Of a stretch of 64,000 nt of DNA, positions 50,857-64,000 are shown in pieces. Location: NCBI RefSeq assembly GCF_030463565.1, contig NC_134655.1, positions 4,104,372 through 4,168,371 on the forward strand, read 5' to 3'. Under the pieces are notes generated by a model. That model was given only the letters and a program-made list of their open reading frames with translations. It was not told where the DNA came from and did not search any database. The DNA comes from Pelecanus crispus (Eukaryota > Chordata > Aves > Pelecaniformes > Pelecanidae). The number at the start of each line of letters is the position of its first letter. Position 1 is the stretch's first letter. The translations under genes were made by a program, and so were the position numbers.

Positions 50857-52599
50857 CCTTTTAATGTAACAGGAAACACTTCTCTGGGATTGATAAGAAA
50901 TAATGAAAAAGTACCTGGAAAAGGCATTCATATGCAAGAGGAAAACCCCCAAAATCTTACCACTCCCTCTTTTGCTTTTTATTTGCACAGCTGAAGGGCT
51001 CCACAAAGCAGAAAGGGATGTTTCAAAATCAACTGTGCCTATCAAATATCCCACATTCCACAGGATTGCATCCCTTGCCCTTGTTTACACATGAAAGCGT
51101 CTATGTGAAATGAAGTGCGGATTTAAACCATTGTAGATAGACTAAAATAATTCTCCATATGGACTTTATTATTCCTAGTTCAAAGCTTAAGCCTCAGGTT
51201 CACTTTTGTTCTCTAGGAGGAGCCAAATATAAACCAAGAAAAGCTACTTATTGGAGACACCAACATTGCAACTGCAGCAATAAAAATTTCATTACCTTAA
51301 TTTGGATTAAAACAGCCAAGATAAATTGTTTGAGTTCTAATTTGAGTTAGCAACTTGAAGTCAATCCTGAAGCAGTGTCGAAGATCAAGAATGAGAAGCC
51401 AGCCCCTACTGCAAGCTACATATGGACAGTTACAAGCAATCCACTTTCCGTGACTTAATGAGTCCTTAGAGCATGGCAACAAAGCCCGCCCATGCCCTTT
51501 CCTTCTTGCATCCTGAAAGTGATTTTAATGCTTTCTAACTGACAATTAAAATGGACCCGTCGCTGATCCCAACTCAACTGACAGGCAGTAATCCTTCAGC
51601 CACAGTAAGGCTCTGTAACCCACATTGCTGCATTTTTTGCAGGTTCATGCTGAACGCTTGTTGGCTCACTTGGCCAGACAACCTGAGTACAGAGTAAAAG
51701 GATCTATGCTCTTCAGACATCATCGTTTTCTGGTACAAAAGAGCATTCATGCTGGGAAGCCTTATAGCAGCATCTCTGCAGTGGCTTAACCCAAGGGCTG
51801 TGATCATCTTAGTTCAGCTGGAGAAATGCAAGGCCCTAAAGCAATCCAGAGAACCCAAACCTGGGTTTGCTCCTTACAGCAAGAGTTAGAGTGCAACAGC
51901 ACCTGGACACTTGAAACATTCATCTCACAGGGTTTGAACAATACCCGTATTTATACGGTAGGGAGCACACTATCGTTGCGTTCAAAGATCACAACTGTGA
52001 TAACTCAGCATAAGAATCTCACCCCTTCTCTCATCTTCTCTGGTGCAAATGCGTTAAAGGCGAATCTACACCAGCCTAGTAAGGTACCAGGCTATCATGT
52101 GTGCTTCACCTATACCTGAGAAATACCCCAGGAAAAATCATGCTGTGGTACTGCATCAATGCAAATGTCTCTTATTTTACACATCATGCATGTGCCTTTC
52201 TGCAGAAAAGGACACAAAGCTCCCTCACACCAATATAACGGGAACCACATCAGGGCGATGTCATCACTTCATACTGGCAGGAAGATACCGCTTTCTTCTG
52301 TCAACACAGCTTCAGGACATGCAGGTTGAACTGCCAGTTCTTCCACTGGCCTTGGACAGCTTGGGAGCCTCTTTACCATGTTCTCCTACTTTTTATCCTC
52401 TCTTCCTCATTTCTTGTTCCCCTCTAGCGCGCATGCATTTGGGTGCAGGGTTTGTCTCCAACTTACACGCACAGCAGCAGGCAGTGGTCTGTGCCTACGC
52501 TCTCAGCAGAGCAACACACATTCGCCCACCAACCCCACCATCTGCACCACCTCCAAATGGACTTGGAGCACCCCAAGGCAGAGCCCTGAGGTCTGTTTC

Positions 52600-52893
52600 A
52601 CAGAATCATAGAATCGTTTAGGTTGGAAAAGACCTTTAAGACCATCCAGTCCAACCATTAACCTACACTACCAAGTCCACACTAAACCAATCAAGGGTAG
52701 ACTAGACTAAACCATCTCCCCAAGTGCCACATCTGCCCGTTTTTTGAACACTTCCAGGGACGGTGACTCCACCACCTCTCTGGGCAGCCTGTTCCAATGC
52801 TTGACTACCCTTTCCGTGAAGAAATTTTTCCTAATATCCAATCTAAACCTCCCCTGGCGCAGCTTGGGCCCATTTCCTCTTGTCCTATTGCTC
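52600..52893 (-). mobile_element. CR1 LINE 3' fragment (f), young copy, inverted relative to (b)
   Basis: The minus strand encodes [20 protein letters not shown] to [13 protein letters not shown], the same intact C-terminal frame as copy (b) except Ala for Val, then the CR1 3' UTR and terminal repeat. By eye only two or three nucleotide differences separate it from (b) over about 290 bp. It is 5' truncated at the GCAATAGGACAAG position. Confidence 0.95.
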
Positions 52894-55800
52894 TGTCGCT
52901 GCAGGGGAAAGGCCGACAGCACTACTAGCCACCAGCACAGGAGCTTGAATTTGGCCACTCAAGAGTTTTGATCCCCAGCTATATCCAGGCTAAAACCAGC
53001 AAACTGGGCAGAGCACTCACCAGTCACAGGGTTTGGCAGATGTAAGCTTGCTCTCATCGCTGTTCGCTCTCTTACCATGTAAACAATACCAAAGGAAGCC
53101 TCTTCTTGCTTGCACTTCCATAATAAAAATTCTCTATATAAAAAAGTCCTTGAGTTCACATTTTTTGGGCACCCTAAACTCCTACTGAATTCCAGCTGGT
53201 ACATTACAACTGCTTTTAATAAACAACCTGGCATCTTGCCTATTAAGTTTTTCATTTTGTTTACATCAAAAAAAGAATCAAACAAGGTTTGGAAGAAGAA
53301 AAAAAGGGAAAAAAGAAAAAAGGACCAGTTTCCCTGTTCCTTATATTCTCTGCTGGTGTTGGTGCTTCCTCTGCTCCTCCACAGTTTATTCTCTGCTTGC
53401 CATAATAAACGTGACCAGCTGAACCCTGCCAGCCTAGCACCATTCCAACCCACCCTAAAAACGTTCACCAAAGAAATGGCCGTGGCCCTTTCCCCTGCAA
53501 CGGTCCCCAAGGGCAGACCAAGAGCTGGTTTTGCCTCCAGAGACACGCGCGCAGCTCTCCAGGAAGGCAGCAAGAGGGAGGGCATACCGTGCCGACTGCG
53601 ACCCCGCTCTGCTGAAGCACGGGCCCGTGCCCCATGGATGCCTGCAGGCCAAGCCACCAACCACCACACAACTGTGGAAGAGATGAGGCAGCAGCAATAC
53701 AATGCCAGTAACTGAAAATTACAGACAGTTGCCATTTTCTAGCACCTTCCAGCCACCTTTTAGCTCGTTTTGCCTTTGCAACCCTTAGTCTGCGAGCTGA
53801 GAAACTTGCTATAGTAAACAGCATTCAACCCCTGTGACAGAGAAGGATGGATCTGACATTTAAAAGGCGTAATTCAATCACCCCGGGATTGCCAGGCAGA
53901 GATGGGAGGCGAACCCCACTCCAAGAAGGAAAAAATGAAGAACAGGGAGTCCTCTGGATGTCTCCAGCTCTGCTGCTGGGGCTGAAGACAAAGACCTCTA
54001 ATCAGGAGAGCATGTGATGGACTTCAGGCCTCCAAACGCCACAAGCAGAGACAGAGACCAACACCACATGAGACGATTTGCTGTACTGAAAAGACAGTAC
54101 CAAGACATTATGGTATGTTTGGAAGGACACAGCTCCTGCCTCCAGGTAAGGAAAGAGCAAAGCCCAGGCTGCCACACGCCTTTCACCCGGGAGGTGGATG
54201 CGTTCCAGATTCTGCATCATCTCTTCGGGACACCAGGGCAGCAAGGCATTCATTTCCCCATTTACTTCCTCCGGGACAACGTTTTGCCTTTTATTCTTTG
54301 CCAGGCCTTTTATTTACAGCTGACTAGCTTCATATATCTAATATTCACCTGCTACGTTAGTGATCTTATCGTGCGTAATGGCATATCTACCTTGGGGGTA
54401 TTATGGATCTGGAGCAGTCAGAGGGGGGAATGGAGCCGTTGCTGCGTGCACTTGTTTCCAGTTGCCAGCTAGACCCTGGCTTCAGAGCAGCGGGATGGGA
54501 AGACTAGGAGAGCACACAAATGCTGTTCTTAAAATAGGTCAGGGGAGAAATGACACCTATATGCAGGAAGCAAAACAAGATCCACACACTAAATCTGTTG
54601 TTTTCTCAGCTACCACAATGGTCTGGTATTTTTAAACTGCTAAAACAGGGATTCAGCAATTAACACCTCATTGCTCAGAAAAATAAAGACAACCTTCTGC
54701 TCCAGAGTAGTGCTCTACTACTCCTTCTTGCCTGACTCCACATTACAACAGGAAAACAGTTCACCATCCTCTTACCGCCTAAATGACAAAATAAAGGGGT
54801 TCAGGGAACCACTCACAATTCCTCTGCACTTGTCCATAGCCTCCTGCACAGTCTGCAACCACCACGGCTAAGAACACTGGGCTCAGTGCAGGACGAAACA
54901 ACCCCCCCCCAAAAGTTGGTGGCATCCAGGAGTAAGGACCTCCCAGCCCCAGTCACTGTAAGGGAGAGTGCTTGAGGCAGCAGGGACCATTCTGGTTTTG
55001 GAAATGGCACCGTGTCCGTGCTACAAATCCTAGTTACAGCAACTGGTAAGTATCTAACACTTCTGGGTTTCATTCCTGCTTCCTGCAAATTTTCACTAGG
55101 ACACACACTAGCTTCTCCGTACAACCCCAGATGCCTTGTCTGATGAACCTGGGAGCACATTTGCAATTCACTGATGCAAAAGGACACAAATCTTTTTGAT
55201 ATAAGCAGATGAGAGCCAAGCCACACCTGTTCCCAACACATCAGGGTACCCCCATCTCTGAAGATCTCTGTCCAGAACGTGTGGAGCTGTCTGCACTTGC
55301 TCCTTTGGACGGGAAGCGCCTCCATTGCTCCGTAGGCGTTTCTAATGCAGCCTGAGGTCCTAATGCAAATCCCTGGAAAAGTACAAACTCCCAGAGCAGC
55401 AGTTGACCCTAATGCAATCTTGTATCAGGTCAAAGAAAGCACCAAAAATAAGGAGCCATCAAAAAGCACAGAAACAAGTAAACAAACAAAAAAGCAAAGG
55501 AAGAGGAAAGAGGACAACAACAGGACCCAAAATAGATTCCTTGTGCCAGGCACACATCAGATTTGCGGCATAAAAGCTCTGCAAAGAAACTTGTTTTTAA
55601 ATCAGCTCCTCAACGTTTACCCTGCTGCTGGCTGAAGCCTACTACTGTTTGACACCCCCTACTTTCTATTTACAACAACTTCAGGCCTTAAAAGAAAACT
55701 GAAGTATATTAATTAAGGATTTTGAGACACAAAATGACAGCTGCATTGTTATATATTCTATAAGAAGGAAAGCAGGCCAAGAACTGGGGAGGACAACAGA

Positions 55801-57539
55801 GAAGCAGTATGCAAGGACAGAAGATGTCCAAGAAAATCTGAACAGCTCCTCTGCCTGTCTTTATCCTCCAGTCATTGCAAACAAGGAGCAAGGGTTTGGA
55901 GGTGCACTGCTCTCCCCAGGCATACCTCCAAGGTGGGCACTTGGGCACACAGCAAGGGCACCGAGATGGCCAGCGAGGAGGCACAGCCAGCTGCACTGAC
56001 ACAGCGCTGTGCCTGAACAAACGCACCTGATATACAGACACAGTGCCGAGACAGAGACGGCTCACGACCAGCCAACTTGGAGAGCAGACAGAAGACGGTA
56101 TGTCTCCATGCTTGTTTTGCGTAGAGCTGCAGAGCCTTGCAATTCCTTCTGGCAGCCTCCAAGGGGCCTGTGCCCCAGCATGCCCCACTCCCGGTACCGA
56201 CAAACTCTTGAAACTGTGAAGAGCATTTCCATGTGCACGCAGACAGCAGCAAACTGCTGCTCCTCGGCTCAGCTAGCAGCAGCCGCCACCTCAGATGGGT
56301 ACCTGGCTACAAGCTGTCCACGTCCGCAGCGAGCGACATAGGCGTATTCCTTCCCAGGCCCCATCCCAAGAGGAACACTGGAAGCTATGGGAGGACGGTG
56401 GGATACGAGGGAGCTGGCAGCACACCGCCAGCCGCTGGGCTCACAGTGCTCCCAGCTCTGCCTCGGTACAAACCAGTACCCGGAGCTGGTCTTCACCAGG
56501 GCATGGGAGCAGGGCTCTGCCTGTTGTTTTGTTTCTTTGCACTGAAAGGCAGAGTCACATGCTGATGGTACAAGCATGGGGCACCTGCCACAGACATCAC
56601 AAATGACCTTAGAGAAGTTACTCCCTGTCTTTGTGTGTCTGTTCTTGCTCTGTGAGGAACTCAACTCTCTCCCTTGCTGTTAATGCAGATGGGAGGTTGC
56701 TTCTATTTCACCAGAGCTATCACACTTTGAGGAACCTCATAAAGAGCCAGTTTAGTTTCAGAAACCTGACAGCAACCATGTTGTTAGCCAGCACACAGTA
56801 CATGTAATACAGTGTCAGCAACCTGGACAGCAAGTGAAGAAGAGTAAAAGGCCCATAAAATACCTCCTAGGAACTGAAAAAACAGGAAATACTGGGAGGG
56901 GGGATAGCAAACCTCTGCAAATGCTGGATTACTAGGAAAAGAAGTCAACAGAAGCAAGAACAGAGCCTGTACACTGATCTGTCCTTGAGGAGGAGAAGAC
57001 AAGAAAAATGGAGGTGAAAGGATTTTACTAAGTGGCAGAAAACTACAAGAAATAAGTAAGACGCTGTTGCCAGGGTCAGTGTCTAAAAAAAAAAACCCCA
57101 CCCAGAACAGCTGATACACTGTCTGATCTCAGACAAAATGAACCTGTCTAAAGGCACTATCATTTAAGCAAAGTAATGAAGCAGAGAAAAGAATAAATGC
57201 TTTGGTTACAGAGCTGTGTGCCACCGTGTCTACGTGTAACTCTAGAGATACTACAGGTCCCCTAGTGAAATAGGTAACAGCCCGAGACACGCATCGTTCC
57301 GGCTTACAGGGGAGCCTGCAAGGCTCCTGATCTAGCTCTAGAGCAATCCCTCCGAACAGCACGGCCATCTGAACCATCCAGCAAGCGTGGAAGAGAGTGA
57401 CAGGCCCAAAGAGCAAGAGCATTTGCACCGAGTAAGAATGAGGTTAAAGGAACCCAGGAAGCACAGAGAGACAGACTGCCTGAAAATATAGGCTTTGTGG
57501 CCCAGAGCACAGTACAGAAAAAGATGCAAAAAGAAAAAA

Positions 57540-57590
57540 TGCTCAGCTCAGAGCAATGGGGCGAGTGCTCAGCTCAAAGCAATGGGGTAA
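57540..57590. repeat. Tandem duplication, 26-bp unit x2
   Basis: TGCTCAGCTCAGAGCAATGG begins the first unit and TGCTCAGCTCAAAGCAATGG the second. They are nearly identical, so the duplication is fairly recent. Confidence 0.85.
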
Positions 57591-58142
57591 ACACATACAG
57601 GAAAGTGAACACCTTTGCAATGCAGTTTCTCCAGAAAGTAAGTAACAAGAATGAATGAAGCAACTGAGGATGCTCCTGTGAAAAGAAGGATCTCTGCAGT
57701 ACAACCTCAGCAGACAAACAGACTCTCAATAGTCAGGCTCTGCAAAAGAAGCTGCCAGCCATTCTACAGCTATGTTTGCTGCTGTGCCATTAAATCAAAG
57801 ACCAATTTGATTCCAGCTGGATTGTAGAGCCAGCTGCAACGGTAAGAGGCAATCTTAGACTGGAGAAATGCCACCAAACTTTGGAAACACAGAATAATAA
57901 AAAATGTTCTGAGGTCAGTGGGCAAATACAAGCTGTTGATAAAAAACACTCACAAAACCAGAGGCATTGTCACTTTAGCTTGACAGAAGCCGACAGACAG
58001 AACCATCCCATGCTTGGCAGCAGGGCCATGCAAACATGAAGTGATAAACATATCTGACAGAGAAATGTGATCATTTTCATAGAAACTTATGTCCCTAGAA
58101 GGCCTTAGAAGACAAGAGGCTATGATTAAGAAACTAGAACAG

Positions 58143-58172
<30 letters not shown>
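58143..58172 (+). repeat. Poly-A run of 30
   Basis: Thirty A residues follow AACTAGAACAG. It resembles a retroposed tail, but no AATAAA close upstream, no recognised parent gene and no flanking target duplication were seen. Confidence 0.9.
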
Positions 58173-58174
<2 letters not shown>

Positions 58175-61100
58175 TGACCACAGAACACACTAAACCAATT
58201 AAAAGCCACACTAACTAACAGGTCACAAAGACTAACCATGATCTAAGAACCATCACCGAGTGAGCCTGTTCCTAGTGAGGTTAATTCCTGGCCCTGCATT
58301 TACCCCCGAGGCCTTCAAAGAAATTCTTAGAGCAAAAGATGTGATGAGCACCTTGCAGCATACCAAGCTGGAAAAGCTGTGCAGACTCTGCACCGCCACT
58401 CTGAAGGCCGGGAACACGCGAGGCCATCAGCACACGCTGCGGTGACGGGCAGTGCTAAGGGACCAAGAACCTCCACCCTGGAGCGCAAGGGACCTCAGCA
58501 GCAGAGGGTGGGGTCAGGGTCATTTCGGGGAGCCGGGCCAGACGACGGGTCCCACCCCGGCTGGAAGGGCTGCTCATCAGCCTGCTGCCTCCAGTAAGCG
58601 GGCAAGGCTGGAGGCAGTCACAGCCAGGAGCTGGGAACACAGGTAGCACAGCTCCGGCTGCCTGCCACTAAGCTAGAGACCGAGATCAATCCTTATCTCT
58701 TGAGAGACTCAAAGAAGCTGGTATACAAGAAGTTGCTCTGCTACTAGCATGATTTTGTCAGCTCCTCCCTAATTTACAGCCTTAGGCAGATGCCTGCTTT
58801 TCCCTGCCCACTCCTGAGGTACCAAAGCCCTACACAGCAGCTCAGAGCAACACCAAGATGCCTCAGAAGCAAACCTAAGAACAGCAAGCTTGGAAAGCCA
58901 GTGACCCATCCCATTCACCAGCCGATGCCTAACAGGTCACAAAGTACATCTGCTCAGACAGAAAAGGAGCCAGCAGCTACGCTCCCTGGAATGTGACATT
59001 TCCATCCACACCCTACTAGTCACCAGCACTGTCTGGGTCACAAGCCAGGAGAAAGGACCACAAAAACAACCTCGTGGAGTACATCCAAGGGATAATTGAC
59101 CATGTTCTTCAGAGGGCATCAGCATACAGCACTTCCCGGTTGGTCACTAATAGCAGCAAACACATGCAGAAAGGGAGACGTTACAGAATGCAATGTGCAT
59201 GACTCAGTGGAAGAAAAGATAGCAGATTAACACACCAAATTATTACCTAACCAATGGAGACTCCAAGCGATTTCAGAGTGCCGCAGACAGTAGTCCAATA
59301 CTGGCTCCTCGGCGGGCCAGATCACAAGAGAAAAATACCACCTTCTCTTTGCAAGACTACACGTCATGATACACCAGTCAGCAATGTCCTCAGAACTTCT
59401 GTTGATAACATGCACCATTGCCAGCCATTCTCATTAGAGTGCCGCTGTTCCGGGTGAAACAAGTTACAGCAACAAAAAATACCTTACGCCCTAATCTTTG
59501 CTAGCACTGCTTGGCAGCTCAGAGATCTGCCTCACCAGTGAGACACAGAGCTGGGCTAGGAGAAGGCTACAGTGGAAAACGAGCCAAATATCTACCAGCG
59601 TAAATGTTCAGGGGTTTTCTTCCCCCCTGTGTAAGTTTCAGAGGGTAAACCTAAGAGCAGCCCCTACGAAAAGGCAGTGACCACCCGTCCTGTTGAGTCT
59701 CTACACCTGAACGAAAGCATCCTCCCACTTGTAAGGGATGAAGGTTCTTTTGCAAAATTAATCATTTCTTGCAGCTCAGACAGCTCGTATTTGTCATCAG
59801 AAACAAAATAAGACAATAAAACCTTTGTGTACCAGAGAAGAGAAAATATTTACCTTGCATTAAGTAAACTTTTCCCAAGGTGCAGGCACAACTGTAAACA
59901 GGAGGAAATGTTAAGAAGGAAAGAGATGGTAGAAGCTGTTTGCAACTACACACCTCAAAGCCAGAAGGGACACGAAACTGGATCTCCTCTCTTCAGGAGT
60001 AAAGAAAATTGTCACAAAGAACCACAAATTATTTATTAAAGAGAGTATGATACCATGGGGAAACAAAACAAAACCTAAAATAATCTAGATGCAGACGTTT
60101 CTATCAAGAGAAACCAGATAACAGTACGGGGAAGACAGCTCTTTCCTCTATTATCTTTAATTCAATTCTGCTTATCAGCATCATCATTACAGCTAGAAGT
60201 GCAAAGACTTTAACACATTTAGTCTCTTATTCAATTCCCACTGAAGTCACCGAACAGACTCCAGTAATGCTGTATCAGGTTTCTATGGGCCCTTCCAATC
60301 TGAGGAGCTAAACGCTCCTTTAAGAACTAAATGAATTCAGCTTCCTTGCCTTTGTGAGGAAAATGCCCTGGCTGCTTGCCCTTTCTCTGACTCACACGCT
60401 TGGCCCAATCCTGCCAAGGACTAAGCTCCCTCTGCTTCCACCGAAGTCAAGGACATCTCTAAGGCTCAGCATGCCAAAATCCAGGCTGCCTGCCACACAG
60501 GGGCCAAACGCCAAGGCGCCAGCTAGTAAACGCGCAAACCCTGGGAAGAAAGAAAGCGCGAAGGCAAAGCCCATGGCTTAGAACGGGCGGCCCTGCATCA
60601 TTTTCTGTGCGTGCCAGGCACATGAAAGTCCTGCCCTACCAGTGAGCACGGTTCTCCATTTCATCCTGGGACCTGCAAGTCTAATTCGGGACGACGCAGA
60701 ATGGTGTGCACACTTGAATGAGCCTCCATTGGAAAATGTGGGTCATCACATCATGGTTTATTACTATTTCATTATCTTCAGATTCAATCCAGCCTGCAAC
60801 AGCTCCTAAATAAATGCAACGCTTTAAAGATCTTGTTCCTATATCACTTTCCGTGTTTTAAAATACTTTTCTTCCATTATCTAGAAAATATGTGCACAGA
60901 ATGATATCATTTCGTGCATCTGAAGAATCATTTATCTCAGGTTTACAAAGCCCTTTGCCAGCTACAATTAAACCCCTTGACACCATATGGGTAAATTTCA
61001 GTAACACCCATCCCTAACTCCGATAATCTCAAAGCACTTCTGGAGTGATCAGTGAATTCTTACTGGACAAATCACACGCTTGCCTGCAGAGCCAGGGCCA

Positions 61101-64000
61101 GAATCCTGGGCATTCCACTGCCAAAGTCTCAGCCTTTCAGCCTAAATGAGAAAAAGCACTGACACCTGACGCTGCGGACTGTACACCGCAGAGCCGGGGC
61201 CAGACAAAGCTCACCCTTGGCATGAGAAGCTGAACAGAGCTTACCTGAGCTAGCCAGAACACGGGCACCAGGCTGCAAAGAGCTTACAAATTAGGAAGTC
61301 AACGCACAGAGATTAAGTTACCAATCCAAATTGCCTCAATCAATCTATGGATGTAAAAAATGAGATAAATTAACAAACATGCCATTATCTGCCCCCGATA
61401 TACACCCCAAGAGCCAAAACTCCTCCGCTTGCTGTCTAGCATTCACCGCTAGCAGTTGTAAGCTCTCCAGCCAAGAAATACAACTGGAATTCCTAGGTTC
61501 TGCCCCCTGTACACACAGCATCTAAAACATCAAATCTATATTCCAAATTAAATTGTACAAAGCATCTCCCATACTCCAGAGAATAGCAATCGCTGCCAGT
61601 TGAAGACAATGACAGCAAAATCATCTTTTGCCCTAGCGTACTGCTGCACTTGTTAGCTACCCACCATCCAGAACAGTCCCATTCGGATAAAGGTCTATGG
61701 GAAGTCAGCTTTATCATCCCTCCACCCCCGAGCCATCAGGTGGTTTGCAGCACTAGGTCTTACCTGCCACACGACTGTCTTGTCCTTGTAAAGGTGCATA
61801 CCCTCTGCTACGTGTACCTTGATATTTTGACATTCAAACATTTGCCTACAGCTATAGGGGCAGGCGTACCTGGTCACATCACTGAATACTCTTCTGCTGG
61901 ATGCACTGACCACATCCCCTCTGCACGTTTGCAGACTCTGATCCCCTTCAGCTACATCACTTAGTGGCTGATTTCTTTCAAAAAATTGATTTAATTCTGC
62001 TACTGACATCCCCGTAATTTCTGCTGCTTTCAAGGGGAGCTAAGGTCTTTTAAAATACAGCCTTCAATATCCGAATCAAATCCAAAAATCAGAAGGGCTT
62101 TTCCCATCCTGCCTCTCTGTGCAGGAGCACAGAAGGAAGTGCCAGGAATCCGATGTTCTCTTCTGCTCTGTAACTGACTTATCACGGGGACTCTGGCCAA
62201 TTGCATAATTACAATTCCCTCATTTCTCAGTGGCTACAATTATGCTGTAACAAATCCCCGGTCACCCGGGACTGATCCTGTACTTAGGATTCTGACTCCC
62301 TGCAGGCACACTGCAATCCGACAGGCACAGGCCATGCTCCTGGGAGAGGCAAGGTCTCTGACTAGAGCTGGTCATGAATTTTTCAGCAAGTTACATACCA
62401 GTGGCTTGAAAGAGAGTCTTTTCATGGGAATATGCCACTGTTCTGGAAGGCTTCCTCAGAAGGACATGTCTCTGGATGAAACTGAGATGGAACAGCATTT
62501 TTGTTCCCTTAGAGAGCAGCTGAAGAAAGTGTGGACTTGGGGCTGTTGACAGGAGTGGGAAACCCAGGTTCAATGCAGGCACCAGCCCATCAGGTATGCT
62601 GGCAGGGGATCCAGTTTCTCCAGGGACAGTTTTTCCACTCCTTTGTGAAAACTTCTTAATAGCATTTCTTCCACTCCCACTCTTTTCTGAAAAGCTTTAA
62701 AAGGTCTTAGTGCCAGGGAGACATAGAAGAGAAAACCATTTCCTACCTGGCCCTACGACAGGGAAAGAGCTGAGGTTCCGCCTACCTGCAAGCGGTGCTG
62801 TGCACACACAGCGACCAGGGTATCACGAGCTGGGCTCTCCAGACTCCAAGGATGTTAGAATCTCCACTCAGCCTCCCTCCAGCAAACAACCCGCCTGCTG
62901 GCCACCTCCCAGGGATTCTGTGCAGATTATTAATTAGTTAATGGCTGGAAAGTGCTTGGAAAAGGTAGAAGGGGAGGTATTGCTGTCATTTCCCGTTATT
63001 ATTGTGGCGCTCTGACACACGTGCCACAGATAACTTGGATTTGTCCTTCCTATGAATCTGTGATGCTGGACTCAACATGAATCAGTTCTTCCAAGCACAG
63101 CAGGTGGGTTATAACAAGCAAACGATGATCTTGGCCTAGAACCTTTGAAGAGAGCTCTGGAGATGGGCACGGGGCCACAGGCTCCTAACATGCAAACGCA
63201 GCCGTGTGACATCGCTCTGCCCTGTAAGACTATTCGAAGAATCCCTTCTGCCAAAAGCTACTGTTCACCCAGAAAAGCTGGCAGAAAGGAGGATGCGTCC
63301 GTACTAAACCATTCGTATGTAGCATCTGCTGACTTAGCCTGAAGTGCCACTGAAGGGACCTGGGCTAACTTTCCAACTCCACAGTGACAAAGGCTGAGGC
63401 ACACGTTCCCGCAGCTGGGCTCTAAGAACGGCAACTCCCTCCAGAGAGGGGGAGAGGACCACCAGGACTTGAATCTACTGGAACTCATCACCCTTCCCTT
63501 CAGTTTCTTCACCCAAACTGACAACATGGAAGACACCAGCCACGCTCTCCTTAGAAAATGGTTTATTACCATCTAAGCTTTAATGCCAACACATTTAAAG
63601 GGGGCCTAACTCTTTCAGCAGCCAGTATTACTTAATTTGACAATCCAGTTGCACAAAATGGATCAAAGGCTGGAATTTGCACAAGCACGTTTACACCGGG
63701 TGTCCACACCACTCGAAGCAGGTGATTTATAGCTGAATCAGTTAAACTGCTGCCACTTTTCTGACAAGCCCAAAACTTCCTCTCCCAGACCGACAGGATG
63801 GATTACCTTCATTTCTTTGAAAGTCAAAAGACCAAAGAAACGTCTATTCTGCAGCCAAAGCTGTGCTTGCAGTTCTGAAAGATGCACCCAAGTTTGCTTT
63901 TCCAGCGGGCACATCAGCACAGGACGCAGCCCCCTCCCAGCAGCGAGTGCCTTGGTGAGCGGCTGGCCCACGCCGACTTCATGGAGAAGCTGGAGGGGAG

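Larger units (their letters stand above)
41347..64000 (-). other. Region upstream of PAK3 start codon (5' intron/flank)
   Basis: This 22.6-kb stretch has no coding exon that I recognise. The acceptor at 41347 proves that a non-coding 5' exon lies upstream, either in this region or beyond the window. Contents are four CR1 fragments (43089-43277, 44519-44630, 45673-45880, 52600-52893), mononucleotide runs (poly-G 45100-45119, poly-T 50836-50856, poly-A 58143-58172), a small CpG-rich patch (48328-48490), a 26-bp tandem duplication (57540-57590) and otherwise unremarkable DNA. Many open frames of 60-258 codons exist, and none resembles a known protein. Confidence 0.75.

Noticed and set aside
54813..56252. 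Minus-strand frames of 126-170 codons
   Set aside because: No known domains, no splice context and no support as PAK3 exons; consistent with chance.
60354..60581. Lysine/alanine/proline-rich 75-codon frame resembling a histone-like tail
   Set aside because: The composition is suggestive only. There is no conserved motif or gene context, and GC-rich antisense frames overlap it.

Overview
The window is vertebrate, and almost certainly avian, nuclear DNA. It carries one split gene with consensus GT-AG introns, plus several CR1 LINE 3' ends that finish in the ATTCTATGA-type repeats typical of birds. No bacterial, viral, CRISPR or tRNA/rRNA feature was found. The density of CR1 copies and the intron sizes fit a bird; the species cannot be named from sequence alone.

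The single recognised gene is PAK3, the group I p21-activated kinase, on the minus strand. I rebuilt its complete reading frame from 14 coding exons between 41324 (ATG) and 3486 (TAG). All exon phases join without a break. They sum to 1632 nt, or 543 residues plus stop, against 544 in the common human isoform. The exons cover the SH3-binding N-terminus, CRIB and autoinhibitory region, an acidic tract with the PIX-binding proline motif, and the whole kinase domain with intact catalytic residues. Two small exons matter: a 38-bp microexon (27914-27951), and a 45-bp cassette exon (30957-31001) that matches the regulated neuronal 'b' exon and keeps the frame.

Layout from low to high coordinates: 1-3485 is 3' UTR and downstream flank, including an unexpected CpG-rich island near 2180-2765. 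3486-41346 is the PAK3 coding region. 41347-64000 is non-coding and upstream of the start codon, probably a 5' intron; I found no further exon or promoter there with certainty. Seven CR1 fragments are scattered through the window. Two of them, in opposite orientation 31 kb apart, are nearly identical. The largest introns contain AT-rich stretches with clustered homeodomain-like and POU-like motifs that are candidate conserved enhancers.

No new multi-gene system is present. The most useful observations are the complete PAK3 exon map with its alternative exon, a possibly lineage-specific Arg-to-Cys change in the kinase C-lobe, the intragenic or 3' CpG island, and the young inverted CR1 pair.
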